Positions 49,138 to 60,448 of a stretch of 64,000 nucleotides of DNA are shown in pieces. The notes below the pieces were generated by a model. It saw nothing but the letters and a program-made list of their open reading frames with translations, did no database searches and was not told the DNA's origin. Both the position numbers and the translations under genes were made by a program. Source of the DNA: Metarhizobium sp964253915 (GTDB lineage Bacteria > Pseudomonadota > Alphaproteobacteria > Rhizobiales > Rhizobiaceae); the NCBI RefSeq assembly GCF_964253915.1, contig NZ_CAXUSG020000012.1, forward strand, positions 1-64,000, read 5' to 3'. The stretch's first letter is position 1. The number at the start of each line of letters is the position of its first letter.

Positions 49138-50394
49138 TCAGAACGTCACCTTCTCCAGCGGCGGCCGTGTCGCTTCGAATTCCTTCAACTTCGCCTCACG
49201 CTCCTGGATGTAGTTGCGATTGTCGGGAACGGCGAATTGCTGCTTGGCGATCTGGATCTGGAAGATGAACAACTCGTCCCAGCGGAAGGCCATTTCCGAG
49301 CCGGCGAGATAAAACTCCCACATGCGGAAGAAGCGCTCGTCATACAGCGCCACCGCCTCGGCCTTGCGGGCGACGAAGTTTTCCCGCCAGGCCCGCAGCG
49401 TATAGGCATAGTGCATCGGCAGGATTTCCACATCCTTGACCAGCAGACCGGCCTTCTCGATCGAAGGCAGCACCTCGCCGACCGCGGGGATGTAGCCGCC
49501 CGGAAAAATATACTTCTCGATGAAAGGGTTGGTCAAAAAACTCGGTTTCGGTCGGCCGATGGAATGCATCACCATCACCCCGTCCTTGTCGAGCACTTCG
49601 GAGACCTTGCGGAAAAACCCGTCATAATGCGGCCGGCCGACATGCTCGAACATGCCGACGGAGACGATGCGGTCGTAATTGTTCTTCGGCAGGTAGCGAT
49701 AATCCTGCAATTCGAAGCGCACGCGGTCGGAAAAACCGCGCTTGGCGGCGCGGTCGCGCGAAACCTTAAGTTGTTCATCGCTCAGCGTGATACCGGTAAC
49801 ATCGACGCCGGACGATTCCGCCAAATAAAGGCCCATGCCGCCCCAGCCGGAGCCGATTTCCAGAACGCGCTGGCCAGGTTCGAGCAGCAGCTTGGCGGCG
49901 ATATGGCGCTTCTTGGCCACCTGCGCCTCCGCCAGGCTGATGCCCGGCGGGTTGAAATAGGCACAGGAATATTGCCAGTCCTCGTCGAGGAAAAGATCGA
50001 AGAGCTTGGCGCTCAGATCGTAATGATGCGAGACGTTGTAGCGGTTGCGGTTGATCGGAACGCGCGAGGCAAGCTGCGACAGCCCGATGCGCCAGAACAG
50101 CTTGAGGGCCATGGCCTTCGAGAAGACTTCGTTGACGGTGTTGCTTTTGACCAGCGACAGGAAGTCATAGATATCGCCTTCTTCGAGGATGAAGCGGCCT
50201 TCCATGTACATTTCGCCGAGCTTCAGGGTTGGGTCTTTCGCGATCAGCGTTTCAGCATCGTCATCGGTGAAGCGCACCACCACCGGCGCACCCGATCCAT
50301 CGCCGAATGTCGATTTTTCGCCGGACGCGCGGATAACCGTCAGGGAACCCTTGCGGACGATGCTCTCGACCAAAGCACAAAAACTCGATGCCAT
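49138..50394 (-). CDS. cfa: Cyclopropane-fatty-acyl-phospholipid synthase
   Basis: 418 aa. CFAS transfers a methylene from SAM to cis double bonds of membrane phospholipids. The C-terminal methyltransferase has motif I VLEIGSGWGGMG (about 178-189), YSCAYF upstream and SVGMFEHVG, a family signature. The N-terminal lipid-binding region is present and length is normal. ATG 50394 is placed by CGGAGG upstream. Confidence 0.94.
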   Translation of the reverse strand: MASSFCALVESIVRKGSLTVIRASGEKSTFGDGSGAPVVVRFTDDDAETLIAKDPTLKLGEMYMEGRFILEEGDIYDFLSLVKSNTVNEVFSKAMALKLFWRIGLSQLASRVPINRNRYNVSHHYDLSAKLFDLFLDEDWQYSCAYFNPPGISLAEAQVAKKRHIAAKLLLEPGQRVLEIGSGWGGMGLYLAESSGVDVTGITLSDEQLKVSRDRAAKRGFSDRVRFELQDYRYLPKNNYDRIVSVGMFEHVGRPHYDGFFRKVSEVLDKDGVMVMHSIGRPKPSFLTNPFIEKYIFPGGYIPAVGEVLPSIEKAGLLVKDVEILPMHYAYTLRAWRENFVARKAEAVALYDERFFRMWEFYLAGSEMAFRWDELFIFQIQIAKQQFAVPDNRNYIQEREAKLKEFEATRPPLEKVTF

Positions 50395-50792
50395 GCCAAC
50401 CTCCGAGCATTTCAAAAATACGTCGACGAGGCTGGGTCCATTCTGTTCAAGCGAAACTGCGGAGGCAGGTCGTCCATATGAACGGAGGGAATAGGGAGGA
50501 AATATATCGATATTTTCTAATTCATTCCGGCGCATTCAAACGGAGAACATGCCTCGCTTTCTTAAAAAGGGGAAACCGCAGACAGGCAACGACCCGGAAA
50601 AACGGGCCAGTTGTCGGCCCCGGTTACGCCCCAAACGGGTGACACGAACCTTACGGAACCAGACTCTTATATGCATAAAGAATCTATGCACTGCTTGTCG
50701 AAGATACAAGCGTGGTCCCGGGATTGACGGATGCAAAGAGCGGAAGTGTTGCATCATCGCATCGCTTCCGCTGTTTACGGTATTTTACGGGG
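50395..50792. other. Intergenic region between cfa and tex
   Basis: About 400 bp. Open frames here show no ribosome site or family resemblance. The cfa promoter must be in the AT-rich stretch near 50500-50530, but no clear -35/-10 was found. Confidence 0.55.
50739..50772 (-). terminator. Possible weak terminator of tex
   Basis: AGCGGAAG / CTTCCGCT, a perfect 8-bp stem with an 18-nt loop, 21 bp after the tex stop on the minus strand, followed by CTTTG. The T-tract is poor. Confidence 0.35.
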
Positions 50793-53108
<2,316 letters not shown>

Positions 53109-53142
53109 GGGTGTTCCTGTTACAAGATAGAGGCTTGGCACT

Positions 53143-53209
53143 TAGCGCAATTCCAGCAAAAGTGCGTAGCGGTTTTGCGTCCGGAATTGCGTAGAAACAA
53201 AACGCGCTA
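53143..53209. repeat. Dispersed palindromic repeat, family A, copy 3 (complete)
   Basis: 67 bp with TAGCGC...GCGCTA ends, GCAATTCC/GGAATTGC, and GCAAAA/TTTTGC inside. The outer arm differs from copy 2 by a compensated base pair. It lies between the divergent tex and purD. Confidence 0.9.
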
Positions 53210-53284
53210 GCGGCACATAACGGCAAGATGACGGAGAAGTGCCGATCTTCCCCGGGAAAGCAATGCCGCCCGAACCGCTTGGCG

Positions 53285-53312
53285 CTTGACCTTTGCTGCG
53301 CCCGCCCTTAAC
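53285..53312 (+). promoter_or_regulatory. Possible purD promoter
   Basis: CTTGAC-N16-CTTAAC, 31 bp before the purD ATG. The -35 is consensus, the -10 poor. Confidence 0.3.
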
Positions 53313-53343
53313 CCGCGGAGAGCGCGAAAGGAAGGGTGAAGCG

Positions 53344-54615
53344 ATGAAAGTTCTGTTGATCGGATCCGGCGGCCGCGAGCATGCGCTCGCCTGGAAGCTT
53401 TCGCAATCGCCGCGTCTCGGCACGCTTTACGCGGCCCCCGGCAATCCCGGCATCGCCGAGGTGGCGACGCTCGTTTCCCTCGATATCGAAGACCACGCCG
53501 CCATCCTGCGCTTCTGCGCCGAAAACGCCATCGATTTTGTCGTCGTCGGCCCGGAAGCGCCGCTGGTTGCCGGCCTCGCCGACAAGCTGCGCGCCGAAGG
53601 CATCGCCACCTTCGGGCCATCCGCCGCTGCAGCCCAGCTGGAGGGCTCGAAAGGCTTCACCAAGGATCTCTGCGCCAAATACGACATCCCGACCGGCGCC
53701 TATCAGCGCTTCAACAACGCGCCGAAGGCCAAGGCCTATATTCGCGAGCAGGGTGCGCCCATCGTCATCAAGGCGGACGGGCTGGCAGCCGGCAAGGGCG
53801 TCACCGTCGCCATGACGCTGGACGAGGCGCTGGCCGCCGTCGACGACTGCTTCGAGGGCGCTTTTGGCGCGGCCGGTGCAGAAGTCGTGGTCGAGGCCTT
53901 CCTCGACGGCGAGGAGGCGAGCTTCTTCTGCCTCTGCGACGGCAAGACGGCGCTGGCGCTGGCCACGGCGCAGGATCACAAACGTGTCGGCGATGGCGAT
54001 ACCGGCCCGAACACCGGCGGCATGGGCGCCTATTCGCCCGCCCCGGTGATGACGCCGGCCCTGGTGGAGCGCACGATGAAGGAAATCATCGAGCCGACCA
54101 TGCGCGGCATGGCGGAAAGCGGCCATCCGTTCAGCGGCGTGTTCTTCGCCGGCCTGATGATCACCGCCAAGGGGCCGGAACTGATCGAATACAACGTCCG
54201 CTTCGGCGATCCGGAATGCCAGGTGCTGATGATGCGGCTGAAGAGCGACCTGCTGCCGCTGCTGTACGCCACCGCCACCGGCACGCTGGACCAGGTAAAC
54301 GCCGAATGGCGCGATGAGGCCGCACTGACCGTCGTCCTCGCCTCCAAGGGGTATCCTGGCTCCTACGAGAAGAATACCCCGATCGCCAGCCTGCCGCAGG
54401 CGGAAGAGGGCGCCAAGGTTTTTCACGCCGGCACGGCGCTCAAGGATGGCAAGCTGGTGGCGACCGGCGGACGCGTGCTGAACGCGACAGCGATCGGCCA
54501 GAGTGTCGGGCAAGCGCAGACGCGCGCCTATGCCCTCGTCGATGGCATAGAATGGCACAACGGCTTCTGCCGCCGCGACATCGGCTGGCGGGCGATCGAG
54601 CGCGAAAAGGCCTGA
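53344..54615 (+). CDS. purD: Phosphoribosylamine--glycine ligase
   Basis: 423 aa ATP-grasp enzyme of purine synthesis joining glycine to phosphoribosylamine. The N-terminus MKVLLIGSGGREHAL is diagnostic, as are the ATP-grasp block KADGLAAGKGV and ARGP-type EYNVRFGDPECQ. ATG 53344 follows GGAAGGGTGAAG; a reading from 53293 adds 17 residues without family support. Confidence 0.96.
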   Translation: MKVLLIGSGGREHALAWKLSQSPRLGTLYAAPGNPGIAEVATLVSLDIEDHAAILRFCAENAIDFVVVGPEAPLVAGLADKLRAEGIATFGPSAAAAQLEGSKGFTKDLCAKYDIPTGAYQRFNNAPKAKAYIREQGAPIVIKADGLAAGKGVTVAMTLDEALAAVDDCFEGAFGAAGAEVVVEAFLDGEEASFFCLCDGKTALALATAQDHKRVGDGDTGPNTGGMGAYSPAPVMTPALVERTMKEIIEPTMRGMAESGHPFSGVFFAGLMITAKGPELIEYNVRFGDPECQVLMMRLKSDLLPLLYATATGTLDQVNAEWRDEAALTVVLASKGYPGSYEKNTPIASLPQAEEGAKVFHAGTALKDGKLVATGGRVLNATAIGQSVGQAQTRAYALVDGIEWHNGFCRRDIGWRAIEREKA

Positions 54616-54724
54616 ATTCCGGGAAAAACCCGCTCGTCAGTTCAAATTTTACCATTTCCCATGACGGGAAAGAAAGAAACGCCTGATACCTTCCGTTTCA
54701 ACAATCAAACGGGTGGTGGTTTCG

Positions 54725-55201
54725 ATGCGCTTTTTCCTTCTTGCGTCAGCATTTTCGGTGATCGCTTGTTCGGCGCTCGCCTCGTCCGTGGAGCCCGTCA
54801 CCACGAAAGTTTCGGCCGGCAGCATCGTCACAAAATCCTGTGACGCCTGCCCCGAGCTGAAGATCACCAAGTCGAAGCGCGCCTACATCGTGCCCACCCT
54901 CAAGGAGGGCACGCAGGTCACCGAAATCCGCGACATCAACGGCGAGAAGAAGATGGTGCGCACCGAAGCCTGGCTCGGCGGCTCGCCGGTGGTCTTCGTC
55001 AGCAAGGCGCCGGAAGGGGCCGTCACGGCATCGGCGACGGCCGGGCAGCCGGCGCAGGCAGCGGACATCGAGCTACCGGCCACCGGCGTCGATGCAACGG
55101 CCACCACAGCTGCAGTCGGCGTTGCCGGGGCGGAAGAGCCGGCCATTGCCACCAGCACGCCGACGCTCGATGCCACGAACTTCAACCTCCGGGTCGAATA
55201 A
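54725..55201 (+). CDS. Small exported protein, HPE1-like
   Basis: 158 aa. Signal peptide (MRFFLLASAFSVIACSALA), a short mature domain with one Cys pair (SCDACPEL) and VRTEAWLGGSPVVFVSKA, then a low-complexity Ala/Thr tail. From memory this pattern is annotated in rhizobia as hypothetical plant virulence effector HPE1-like domain; I cannot check that, and the name implies no proven role. ATG 54725 is chosen so that the protein begins with the signal peptide. Confidence 0.7.
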   Translation: MRFFLLASAFSVIACSALASSVEPVTTKVSAGSIVTKSCDACPELKITKSKRAYIVPTLKEGTQVTEIRDINGEKKMVRTEAWLGGSPVVFVSKAPEGAVTASATAGQPAQAADIELPATGVDATATTAAVGVAGAEEPAIATSTPTLDATNFNLRVE

Positions 55202-55621
55202 AGAGCCCTTTCCCTGCCCCGTACAGCCGATCCACTGTGCTGTTGAGGCCATGCCGCAAGGCGAAACATGCGTCCCCGAGAGAAGCGGGGACGCATTTTT
55301 TTTGGCCGGCCGAGAATTCGAGGCGTGGGGATGAAGGCGCGGTCCGGACGAAATGACGCGCGCACCCCCGACTATAGTCTTATGCCTGCTTTCATATTAG
55401 AAAATTCTGACTTTCGAACTCTACTCTTGGTTACGCTTTCTGGCAGGAACAATCGAAGTATTTGAATTAAATCATTCTTTATACAAACATCACTATTCTG
55501 CGGCCCACGAAGACCCGCGACACTTTACGCGCATGAGGACGCCGGCATTTGCGATGGGGCAGCGGAGATGGGAGCAGATGATCTGTTTTCGTTTCTATCA
55601 TCAACCCCTCTGTGAGGCGTC
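55202..55621. other. Intergenic region upstream of the chemotaxis receptor gene
   Basis: 420 bp. It holds the terminator at 55268-55303 and an AT-rich stretch (about 55380-55490) likely to carry the receptor promoter. No gene seen. Confidence 0.55.
55268..55303 (+). terminator. Terminator of the HPE1-like gene
   Basis: ATGCGTCCCC...GGGGACGCAT stem, then eight T. Strong. Confidence 0.9.
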
Positions 55622-57457
55622 ATGAAGAACCTGAAGATCTCCCGACAGCTGATAATACTTGTCAGCACCTTGCTGATCGCCTTCGCGGGCGCGACTTATT
55701 ACCAGATCCGCTCATCGATCGATGCCATCTATGCCGAGCGCTACGATATGTTGCGCACGCAGGTCGAGTCCGGTCTTTCGATCATGCAGTCCTATTACGA
55801 CCGGGAAAAATCCGGTGAGCTGACGCATGAGGAAGCGCAGGCGCAGGCCTACAAGACCCTGGCGGGCATCAAGTTCGAGCCGGCCGGCTATCTGTTCGGC
55901 ATGAGCTACGACATCGTCACGGTGTTCCACTTCAACCCGAAGAATGTCGGCACGCAGCAGAGGGGCATGCCCGACAAGATGGGCAACATGTTCCGCGACG
56001 AGCTGGTGTCCAAGGGACGCGCCGGCGGCGGCATTACCGAATATTACTGGGAAAAGCCCGGCAAGTCGGCTGACGAGGTCTACAAGAAGGGCGTTTACTC
56101 CAAGGCATTCGAACCCTGGCAGCTCGTCGTGGCAACCGGCGTCTACCTCGACGACCTGGACGCCAAGGTCTGGGATACCATCCTGCAGGTGCTGGCGATC
56201 GGCGTTGGGGTTCTGCTTCTGGCCATCGGTGCTGCCTATTACGTGATCCGCAGCATTACCCAGCCGCTGGCTTCGATCCATTCGGCCCTCGAAGCCGTCG
56301 CCAACGAAAACACCTCGATCGCCATTCCCCACACCGACATGTCGAACGAAATCGGCATGATGGCGAAGGCGACCAAGGCGCTGCAGGAAAAGGTGCGGGA
56401 GCGCCACGCCATGGCCGAGCGCCAGAAGCAGCAGGACGCCGAGTTCGAAGCAGAACGTCGCCGCAACATGAGCCAGCAGGAGCAGGAGGCCGAACAGTCC
56501 GCCCATGTCGTCGCCACCGTCGGCAAGGCGCTGGAAGGCCTTGCCAGGGGTGACCTCACGGTCCGCTGCAACGATCTCGGTCAGAAATATATCGGCCTGC
56601 GCAACAACTTCAACGAAGCCATCGCCGGACTTGAGGATGCAATGGGTCGCGTCAGCACCAAGGGTGTCGAGATCGGCGCCAGCAAGGACGAGATCCGCCG
56701 CGCCTCCGGCCAGCTTGCCCAGCGCACCGAACAGCAGGCGGCAAACCTCGAAGAAACCTCGGCCGCCCTCGACGAACTCAGCGTCGCCGTCCGCCAGACC
56801 GCCGAAGGCGCCCATGAAGCGGCCAAGCGGGTCAGCAGCGTCAGCAAGGAAGCCTCGCGCAGCGACGACATCGTTTCCGAAGCCATCGGCGCGATGAGCG
56901 GCATCGAAAAGTCTTCCGATGAAATCGGCAAGATCATCGGCGTCATCGACGAGATCGCCTTCCAGACCAACCTGCTGGCGCTCAACGCCGGTGTCGAGGC
57001 CGCGCGTGCCGGTGAATCCGGCAAGGGTTTTGCCGTCGTCGCCCAGGAAGTCCGCGAACTCGCCCAGCGCTCCGCCGCCGCCGCGAAGGAAATCAAGGAA
57101 CAGATTTCCCGCTCGTCCGGCCAGGTGGATGCCGGCGTACGCCTCGTCGGCGAAGCCGGCGATGCGCTGAAACGTATCTCCGACCAGGTGAAGGCAGCCA
57201 GCGACATCGTCGTCAAGATCGCCCACAGCGCCACCGAACAGGACACGACGCTGCGCAGCATCTCCGCCTCGCTCAACCAGCTCGACCTCGCCACGCAGCA
57301 GAACGCCGCCATGGCCGAAGAAACGACGGCCTCGGCCGAATCCCTGGCAATCGACACGGACGAGTTGCTGGGCCTGATCGGCAGCTTCCGTGTCGGCTCC
57401 GGCCAGGCACAGAGCCGTCATGCCGGCTACCAGGCGCCGCTGCGCAAGGCCAGCTGA
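55622..57457 (+). CDS. Methyl-accepting chemotaxis protein with single Cache domain
   Basis: 611 aa. TM1 (about 9-27), a periplasmic sCache-type ligand domain (about 35-185, AGYLFGMSYDIVTVFHFNP and VVATGVYLDD), TM2 (about 188-212), HAMP (213-265), a second HAMP-like segment (about 300-345), and the signalling domain with the conserved tip EIAFQTNLLALNAGVEAARAG (about 440-460). No C-terminal CheR/CheB pentapeptide: it ends PLRKAS. Ligand unknown; sCache domains often bind small carboxylates. Stands alone with its own terminator. Confidence 0.95.
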   Translation: MKNLKISRQLIILVSTLLIAFAGATYYQIRSSIDAIYAERYDMLRTQVESGLSIMQSYYDREKSGELTHEEAQAQAYKTLAGIKFEPAGYLFGMSYDIVTVFHFNPKNVGTQQRGMPDKMGNMFRDELVSKGRAGGGITEYYWEKPGKSADEVYKKGVYSKAFEPWQLVVATGVYLDDLDAKVWDTILQVLAIGVGVLLLAIGAAYYVIRSITQPLASIHSALEAVANENTSIAIPHTDMSNEIGMMAKATKALQEKVRERHAMAERQKQQDAEFEAERRRNMSQQEQEAEQSAHVVATVGKALEGLARGDLTVRCNDLGQKYIGLRNNFNEAIAGLEDAMGRVSTKGVEIGASKDEIRRASGQLAQRTEQQAANLEETSAALDELSVAVRQTAEGAHEAAKRVSSVSKEASRSDDIVSEAIGAMSGIEKSSDEIGKIIGVIDEIAFQTNLLALNAGVEAARAGESGKGFAVVAQEVRELAQRSAAAAKEIKEQISRSSGQVDAGVRLVGEAGDALKRISDQVKAASDIVVKIAHSATEQDTTLRSISASLNQLDLATQQNAAMAEETTASAESLAIDTDELLGLIGSFRVGSGQAQSRHAGYQAPLRKAS

Positions 57458-57480
57458 GAAAGACCGCATCGAGAAACGAA

Positions 57481-57512
57481 GCCGCCGGGCGTAAGGCCCG
57501 GCGGCTTTTTTT
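57481..57512 (+). terminator. Terminator of the chemotaxis receptor gene
   Basis: GCCGCCGGGC-GTAAG-GCCCGGCGGC followed by TTTTTTT. A perfect 10-bp stem. Confidence 0.96.
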
Positions 57513-57572
57513 GTCGGAAAACCCTTGGCCGCAATTGTCCCGCAAGCGGCGACCCGAAGCCTCCGATCAAGG

Positions 57573-57772
57573 CCAGGGCGATCGCATATGGCGCGACATC
57601 GCCTCTTTCCCCTTCTCCCCAGCGGGGAGAAGGTGGCCCGAAGGGTCGGATGAGGGGGAGCCGAACCGACAGGTCTTGCCGTGTGGCCCCCCTCATCCCG
57701 CTGCCGCGACCTTCTCCCCGCTGGGGAGAAGAGAGCAAGCCGGACCCTCTCGTCCCATACGCAATCGCCCTG
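57573..57772. mobile_element. MITE-like element, copy C
   Basis: About 200 bp, terminal inverted repeats CAGGGCGATCGCATATGG and CCATACGCAATCGCCCTG (16 of 18 pair). The direct repeat CGATCAAGG on each side (57564-57572 and 57773-57781) is a probable target duplication. Same internal hairpins as copies A and B. Confidence 0.8.
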
Positions 57773-57924
57773 CGATCAAGGTGGGAGGCGGCAAGGCCCC
57801 AGCGGCTGCCTGCTGACCCGATGTGGTTAACAGCCTGGTAATTTCAAAGGTTTAGATTGCGTGAAATCCAACAGGCCTGCGTTTCGGGCCGTATCCGTAT
57901 TGCGTATCGTTTGGAGTTTCCTTC

Positions 57925-58734
57925 GTGTTCAAGTCATTGCCTTCATTTGTCTGCGCGACCGTTTTTCTTGCCTCCACGGGTGTCGTTTCGGCACAGGAGG
58001 GCCAGGCCTGGTGGTCGGGCGACTGGTATGTCTCGATCGGCGCCGCCGGTTTCGTGGCGCCGCGCTTCGAAGGCGCCGATAGCCGCAAGCTGCAGTTTTC
58101 GCCGCTGATCTCCATCGGCAAGGTCGGACCGGCCGTGCGCTTTTCCTCGCGCAACGACAACCCGTCCTTTGCACTTCTTGACAATGGCGGGGTCCGGGCC
58201 GGTATTGCCGGCAAGCTGATCACCAAGCGTGACGAAGATACCGATTCCGACTTGGCCGGTCTCGCCGAAGTACCGTGGGGGCTGGAAGCCGGTGCTTTCG
58301 TCGAAGTGTACCCGACCGACTGGATCCGCGCCCGTGCCGAACTGCGCCACGGCATCCGCAGCCATCACGGCGTCGTCGCCGATATCGCCGTCGATGCCTT
58401 CACCGACATCACCCCGGATCTCAGGCTTTCCGGCGGACCACGCGCCACCTTGGCCAGCGCCAAGTTTTTCGATGCCTATTACGGGGTCAACGCCGCCGAG
58501 TCGGCGAAGTCGGGCCTGAGTCAGTATTCGCCCGATGGCGGCGTGCATTCCGTCGGTGCCGGTGCGGCGCTGACCTGGCAGGCGTCAGAGGCGATCACCA
58601 CCAGCTCCTTCGTCGAATATCGCCGCCTGACCGGTCCGGCCAGCGATTCCAGCCTGGTGAAGGAACGCGGCTCGCGCGACCAGTTGCTGTTTGGCCTGTC
58701 CGCCACCTACAAGTTCGGCTTCACCATCGATTGA
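57925..58734 (+). CDS. MipA/OmpV family outer membrane protein
   Basis: 269 aa. Signal peptide (about 1-23, cleavage near VSAQEG), then the MipA/OmpV beta-barrel with WYVSIGAAGFVAPRFEGAD at the start and alternating amphipathic strands, ending in the aromatic-rich LLFGLSATYKFGFTID. GTG 57925 is the only start that gives a full signal peptide; TTGGAG lies 10 nt upstream. Role: scaffold or small porin, by family. Confidence 0.85.
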   Translation: MFKSLPSFVCATVFLASTGVVSAQEGQAWWSGDWYVSIGAAGFVAPRFEGADSRKLQFSPLISIGKVGPAVRFSSRNDNPSFALLDNGGVRAGIAGKLITKRDEDTDSDLAGLAEVPWGLEAGAFVEVYPTDWIRARAELRHGIRSHHGVVADIAVDAFTDITPDLRLSGGPRATLASAKFFDAYYGVNAAESAKSGLSQYSPDGGVHSVGAGAALTWQASEAITTSSFVEYRRLTGPASDSSLVKERGSRDQLLFGLSATYKFGFTID

Positions 58735-58798
58735 CGCCGCCAGCGGCAAGATTTGGGGTCCAGCATAAATTATCCGTTTCGGCACTCCGCCGGATCGG

Positions 58799-58851
58799 CT
58801 AGAGCATTGTCCGACGCCGGAGCGTTTCCGCTTCGGCTGGAAATGCTCTAG
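58799..58851. repeat. Palindromic repeat, family B, in the ubiA leader
   Basis: CTAGAGCATT...AATGCTCTAG with an inner GC-rich imperfect stem. It shares the TAGAGC/GCTCTA ends of family A but not the core. Its right end runs into AGGA, the probable ribosome site of ubiA. Confidence 0.75.
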
Positions 58852-58860
58852 GAATGCGTC

Positions 58861-59814
58861 ATGGAAACGAACAGTCTGACGTCCGGCCGCGTGGCCGATG
58901 CGCCCTCCGGCAATTTTGTCTATCAGATCCTGCCGCGGGCCTTGTGGCCCTATGCGCAGCTTGCCCGCTGGGATCGCCCGATCGGCTGGCAGCTCTTGAT
59001 GTGGCCGTGCTTCTGGTCCGCGGCGCTCGCCGCCAACGTCGCCGCCGGCGAGGGGCATTTTTCGCTTGCCCGGTTCGCCGGCCACCTCGCGCTGTTCCTG
59101 ATCGGCTCGATCGCCATGCGCGGCGCCGGCTGCACCTATAACGATATCGTCGATCACCGCATCGACATGGAGGTCGCCCGCACCCGCTCGCGGCCGCTGC
59201 CTTCCGGTCGGGTCAGCCGCTTGCAGGCCAAGGCGTTCATGGTGGCACAGGCGCTGGTCGGCCTCGTCGTGCTCCTGCAGTTCAATATCTTCACGATCGT
59301 CCTCGGCATCCTGTCGCTCGCCGTCGTGGCGATCTATCCCTTTGCCAAGCGTTTTACCGACTGGCCGCAGTTCTTTCTCGGCCTTGCCTTTTCCTGGGGC
59401 GCGTTGGTCGGCTGGTCGGCGGTTTTCGGCACACTCTCCTTTTCCTCTGTCGTCTTGTTCATCGGCGCCGTCGCCTGGACGATCGGTTACGATACGATCT
59501 ACGCCCACCAGGACAAGGAGGACGACGAGCTGATTGGTGTCCGGTCGACCGCGCGCCTGTTCGGGGATGATACGCGCGCCTGGCTGGTCGGGCTCTACGG
59601 CCTGACCTTTGCGCTCATCCTCGTCTCGTTCATCGCCGCAGGCGTCGGTTTCGTTGCCTATCTCGGCCTGCTGGCCGCCGCCGTGATGCTCGCCTACCAG
59701 ATCGCCGTTCTCAACATCCACGACGCGGCTGATTGCCTGGCGCTGTTCCGTTCCAACAACAAGGTCGGCCTCGTGCTGTTCGTCGGCCTGGTCCTGGCGT
59801 TGCCCTTCGCCTGA
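58861..59814 (+). CDS. ubiA: 4-hydroxybenzoate polyprenyltransferase
   Basis: 317 aa integral membrane enzyme joining the polyprenyl chain to 4-hydroxybenzoate in ubiquinone synthesis. Two Asp-rich motifs are present: CTYNDIVDHRIDMEVARTRSR (about 96-116) and YDTIYAHQDKEDD (about 215-227). Eight or nine helices. The ATG at 58861 has AGGA 7 nt upstream, at the edge of the palindromic repeat. The probable donor synthase ispB is also in this window. Confidence 0.95.
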   Translation: METNSLTSGRVADAPSGNFVYQILPRALWPYAQLARWDRPIGWQLLMWPCFWSAALAANVAAGEGHFSLARFAGHLALFLIGSIAMRGAGCTYNDIVDHRIDMEVARTRSRPLPSGRVSRLQAKAFMVAQALVGLVVLLQFNIFTIVLGILSLAVVAIYPFAKRFTDWPQFFLGLAFSWGALVGWSAVFGTLSFSSVVLFIGAVAWTIGYDTIYAHQDKEDDELIGVRSTARLFGDDTRAWLVGLYGLTFALILVSFIAAGVGFVAYLGLLAAAVMLAYQIAVLNIHDAADCLALFRSNNKVGLVLFVGLVLALPFA

Positions 59815-59832
59815 AAACGGCTGGAAGACAAA

Positions 59833-59862
59833 AAACCCGGCCTCTCGCAAGGCCGGGTTTTG
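59833..59862. terminator. Bidirectional terminator between ubiA and the DUF6101-like gene
   Basis: AAACCCGGCC-N8-GGCCGGGTTT with A/T tracts on both sides, between two convergent genes. Confidence 0.92.
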
Positions 59863-59881
59863 TGTGTCCGAAAGATGGAGA

Positions 59882-60448
59882 TCAGCCGCGTGCGATAATC
59901 TCGCGACCCTCGATCTTCATGCTGACGCCGAGCGTACCGGTGCGGCGGCGAACCAGGAAACGCGGGCGGCGGTTGGCGAAGAAGGAATGGCGGCGGCGGC
60001 TCTTGACCGGAGTGGCGCGCAACTCGCCGAGATGCTCCTCGAGCGGGCGGGCGACGCCGTCGGCTTCCACCATCAGCATCGGAATGCGGAAGGAGGCGGC
60101 CCAACTGCGCCAGTCGGCGGCGATGTCGCAGAGGTCATGGGCAACGAGCAGCGGAATGCAGAGGCTCGGATCGTCGTGATGCAGTTCCAGCGTCACCGTC
60201 ACTTCGCCGTTGCCATGGTCGATGGCGCGGGCGGCGACGCCCTTGAAGGCGCGGGCCGGCAGGGCGATGGAAAGCGGCAGGCCGCTCGACGGCAGGATCT
60301 TGCGCATCACGGCGCCGCGTTCGTCGATGGTTATCGTGACATCACTGGAGGCACCATGCATTGCATAGGTGGCCTGCTGCGGAAAGCGGGCGGGGTCCAG
60401 TCGCAAGGTCGTTTCTGCCCAATCGGGCTTCATCACCGTGTTTGTCAT
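59882..60448 (-). CDS. DUF6101-like conserved hypothetical protein
   Basis: 188 aa, soluble, no signal peptide. The N-terminal part contains LRLDPARFPQQATY, the middle LPLSIALPARAFKGVAARAI, and the C-terminus is Arg-rich (KSRRRHSFFANRRPRFLVRRRTG), suggesting nucleic-acid or membrane binding. I associate it with DUF6101, an alphaproteobacterial family of unknown function (moderate certainty). ATG 60448 lies 10 nt after AAGGG; a TTG one codon earlier is possible. The leader contains a glycine-riboswitch-like structure. Confidence 0.75.
   Translation of the reverse strand: MTNTVMKPDWAETTLRLDPARFPQQATYAMHGASSDVTITIDERGAVMRKILPSSGLPLSIALPARAFKGVAARAIDHGNGEVTVTLELHHDDPSLCIPLLVAHDLCDIAADWRSWAASFRIPMLMVEADGVARPLEEHLGELRATPVKSRRRHSFFANRRPRFLVRRRTGTLGVSMKIEGREIIARG

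Larger units (their letters stand above)
57458..57924. other. Intergenic region between receptor and MipA-like genes
   Basis: 467 bp without a gene: receptor terminator, MITE-like copy C, then about 150 bp of leader for the MipA-like gene. TTAA-N7-GTAA near 57827 is one mismatch from a CtrA site. Confidence 0.6.

Noticed and set aside
55712..57469. A 585-codon open frame antisense to the chemotaxis receptor gene
   Set aside because: Low-complexity Gly/Asp/Ala/Leu composition typical of an antisense reading of a coiled-coil gene.
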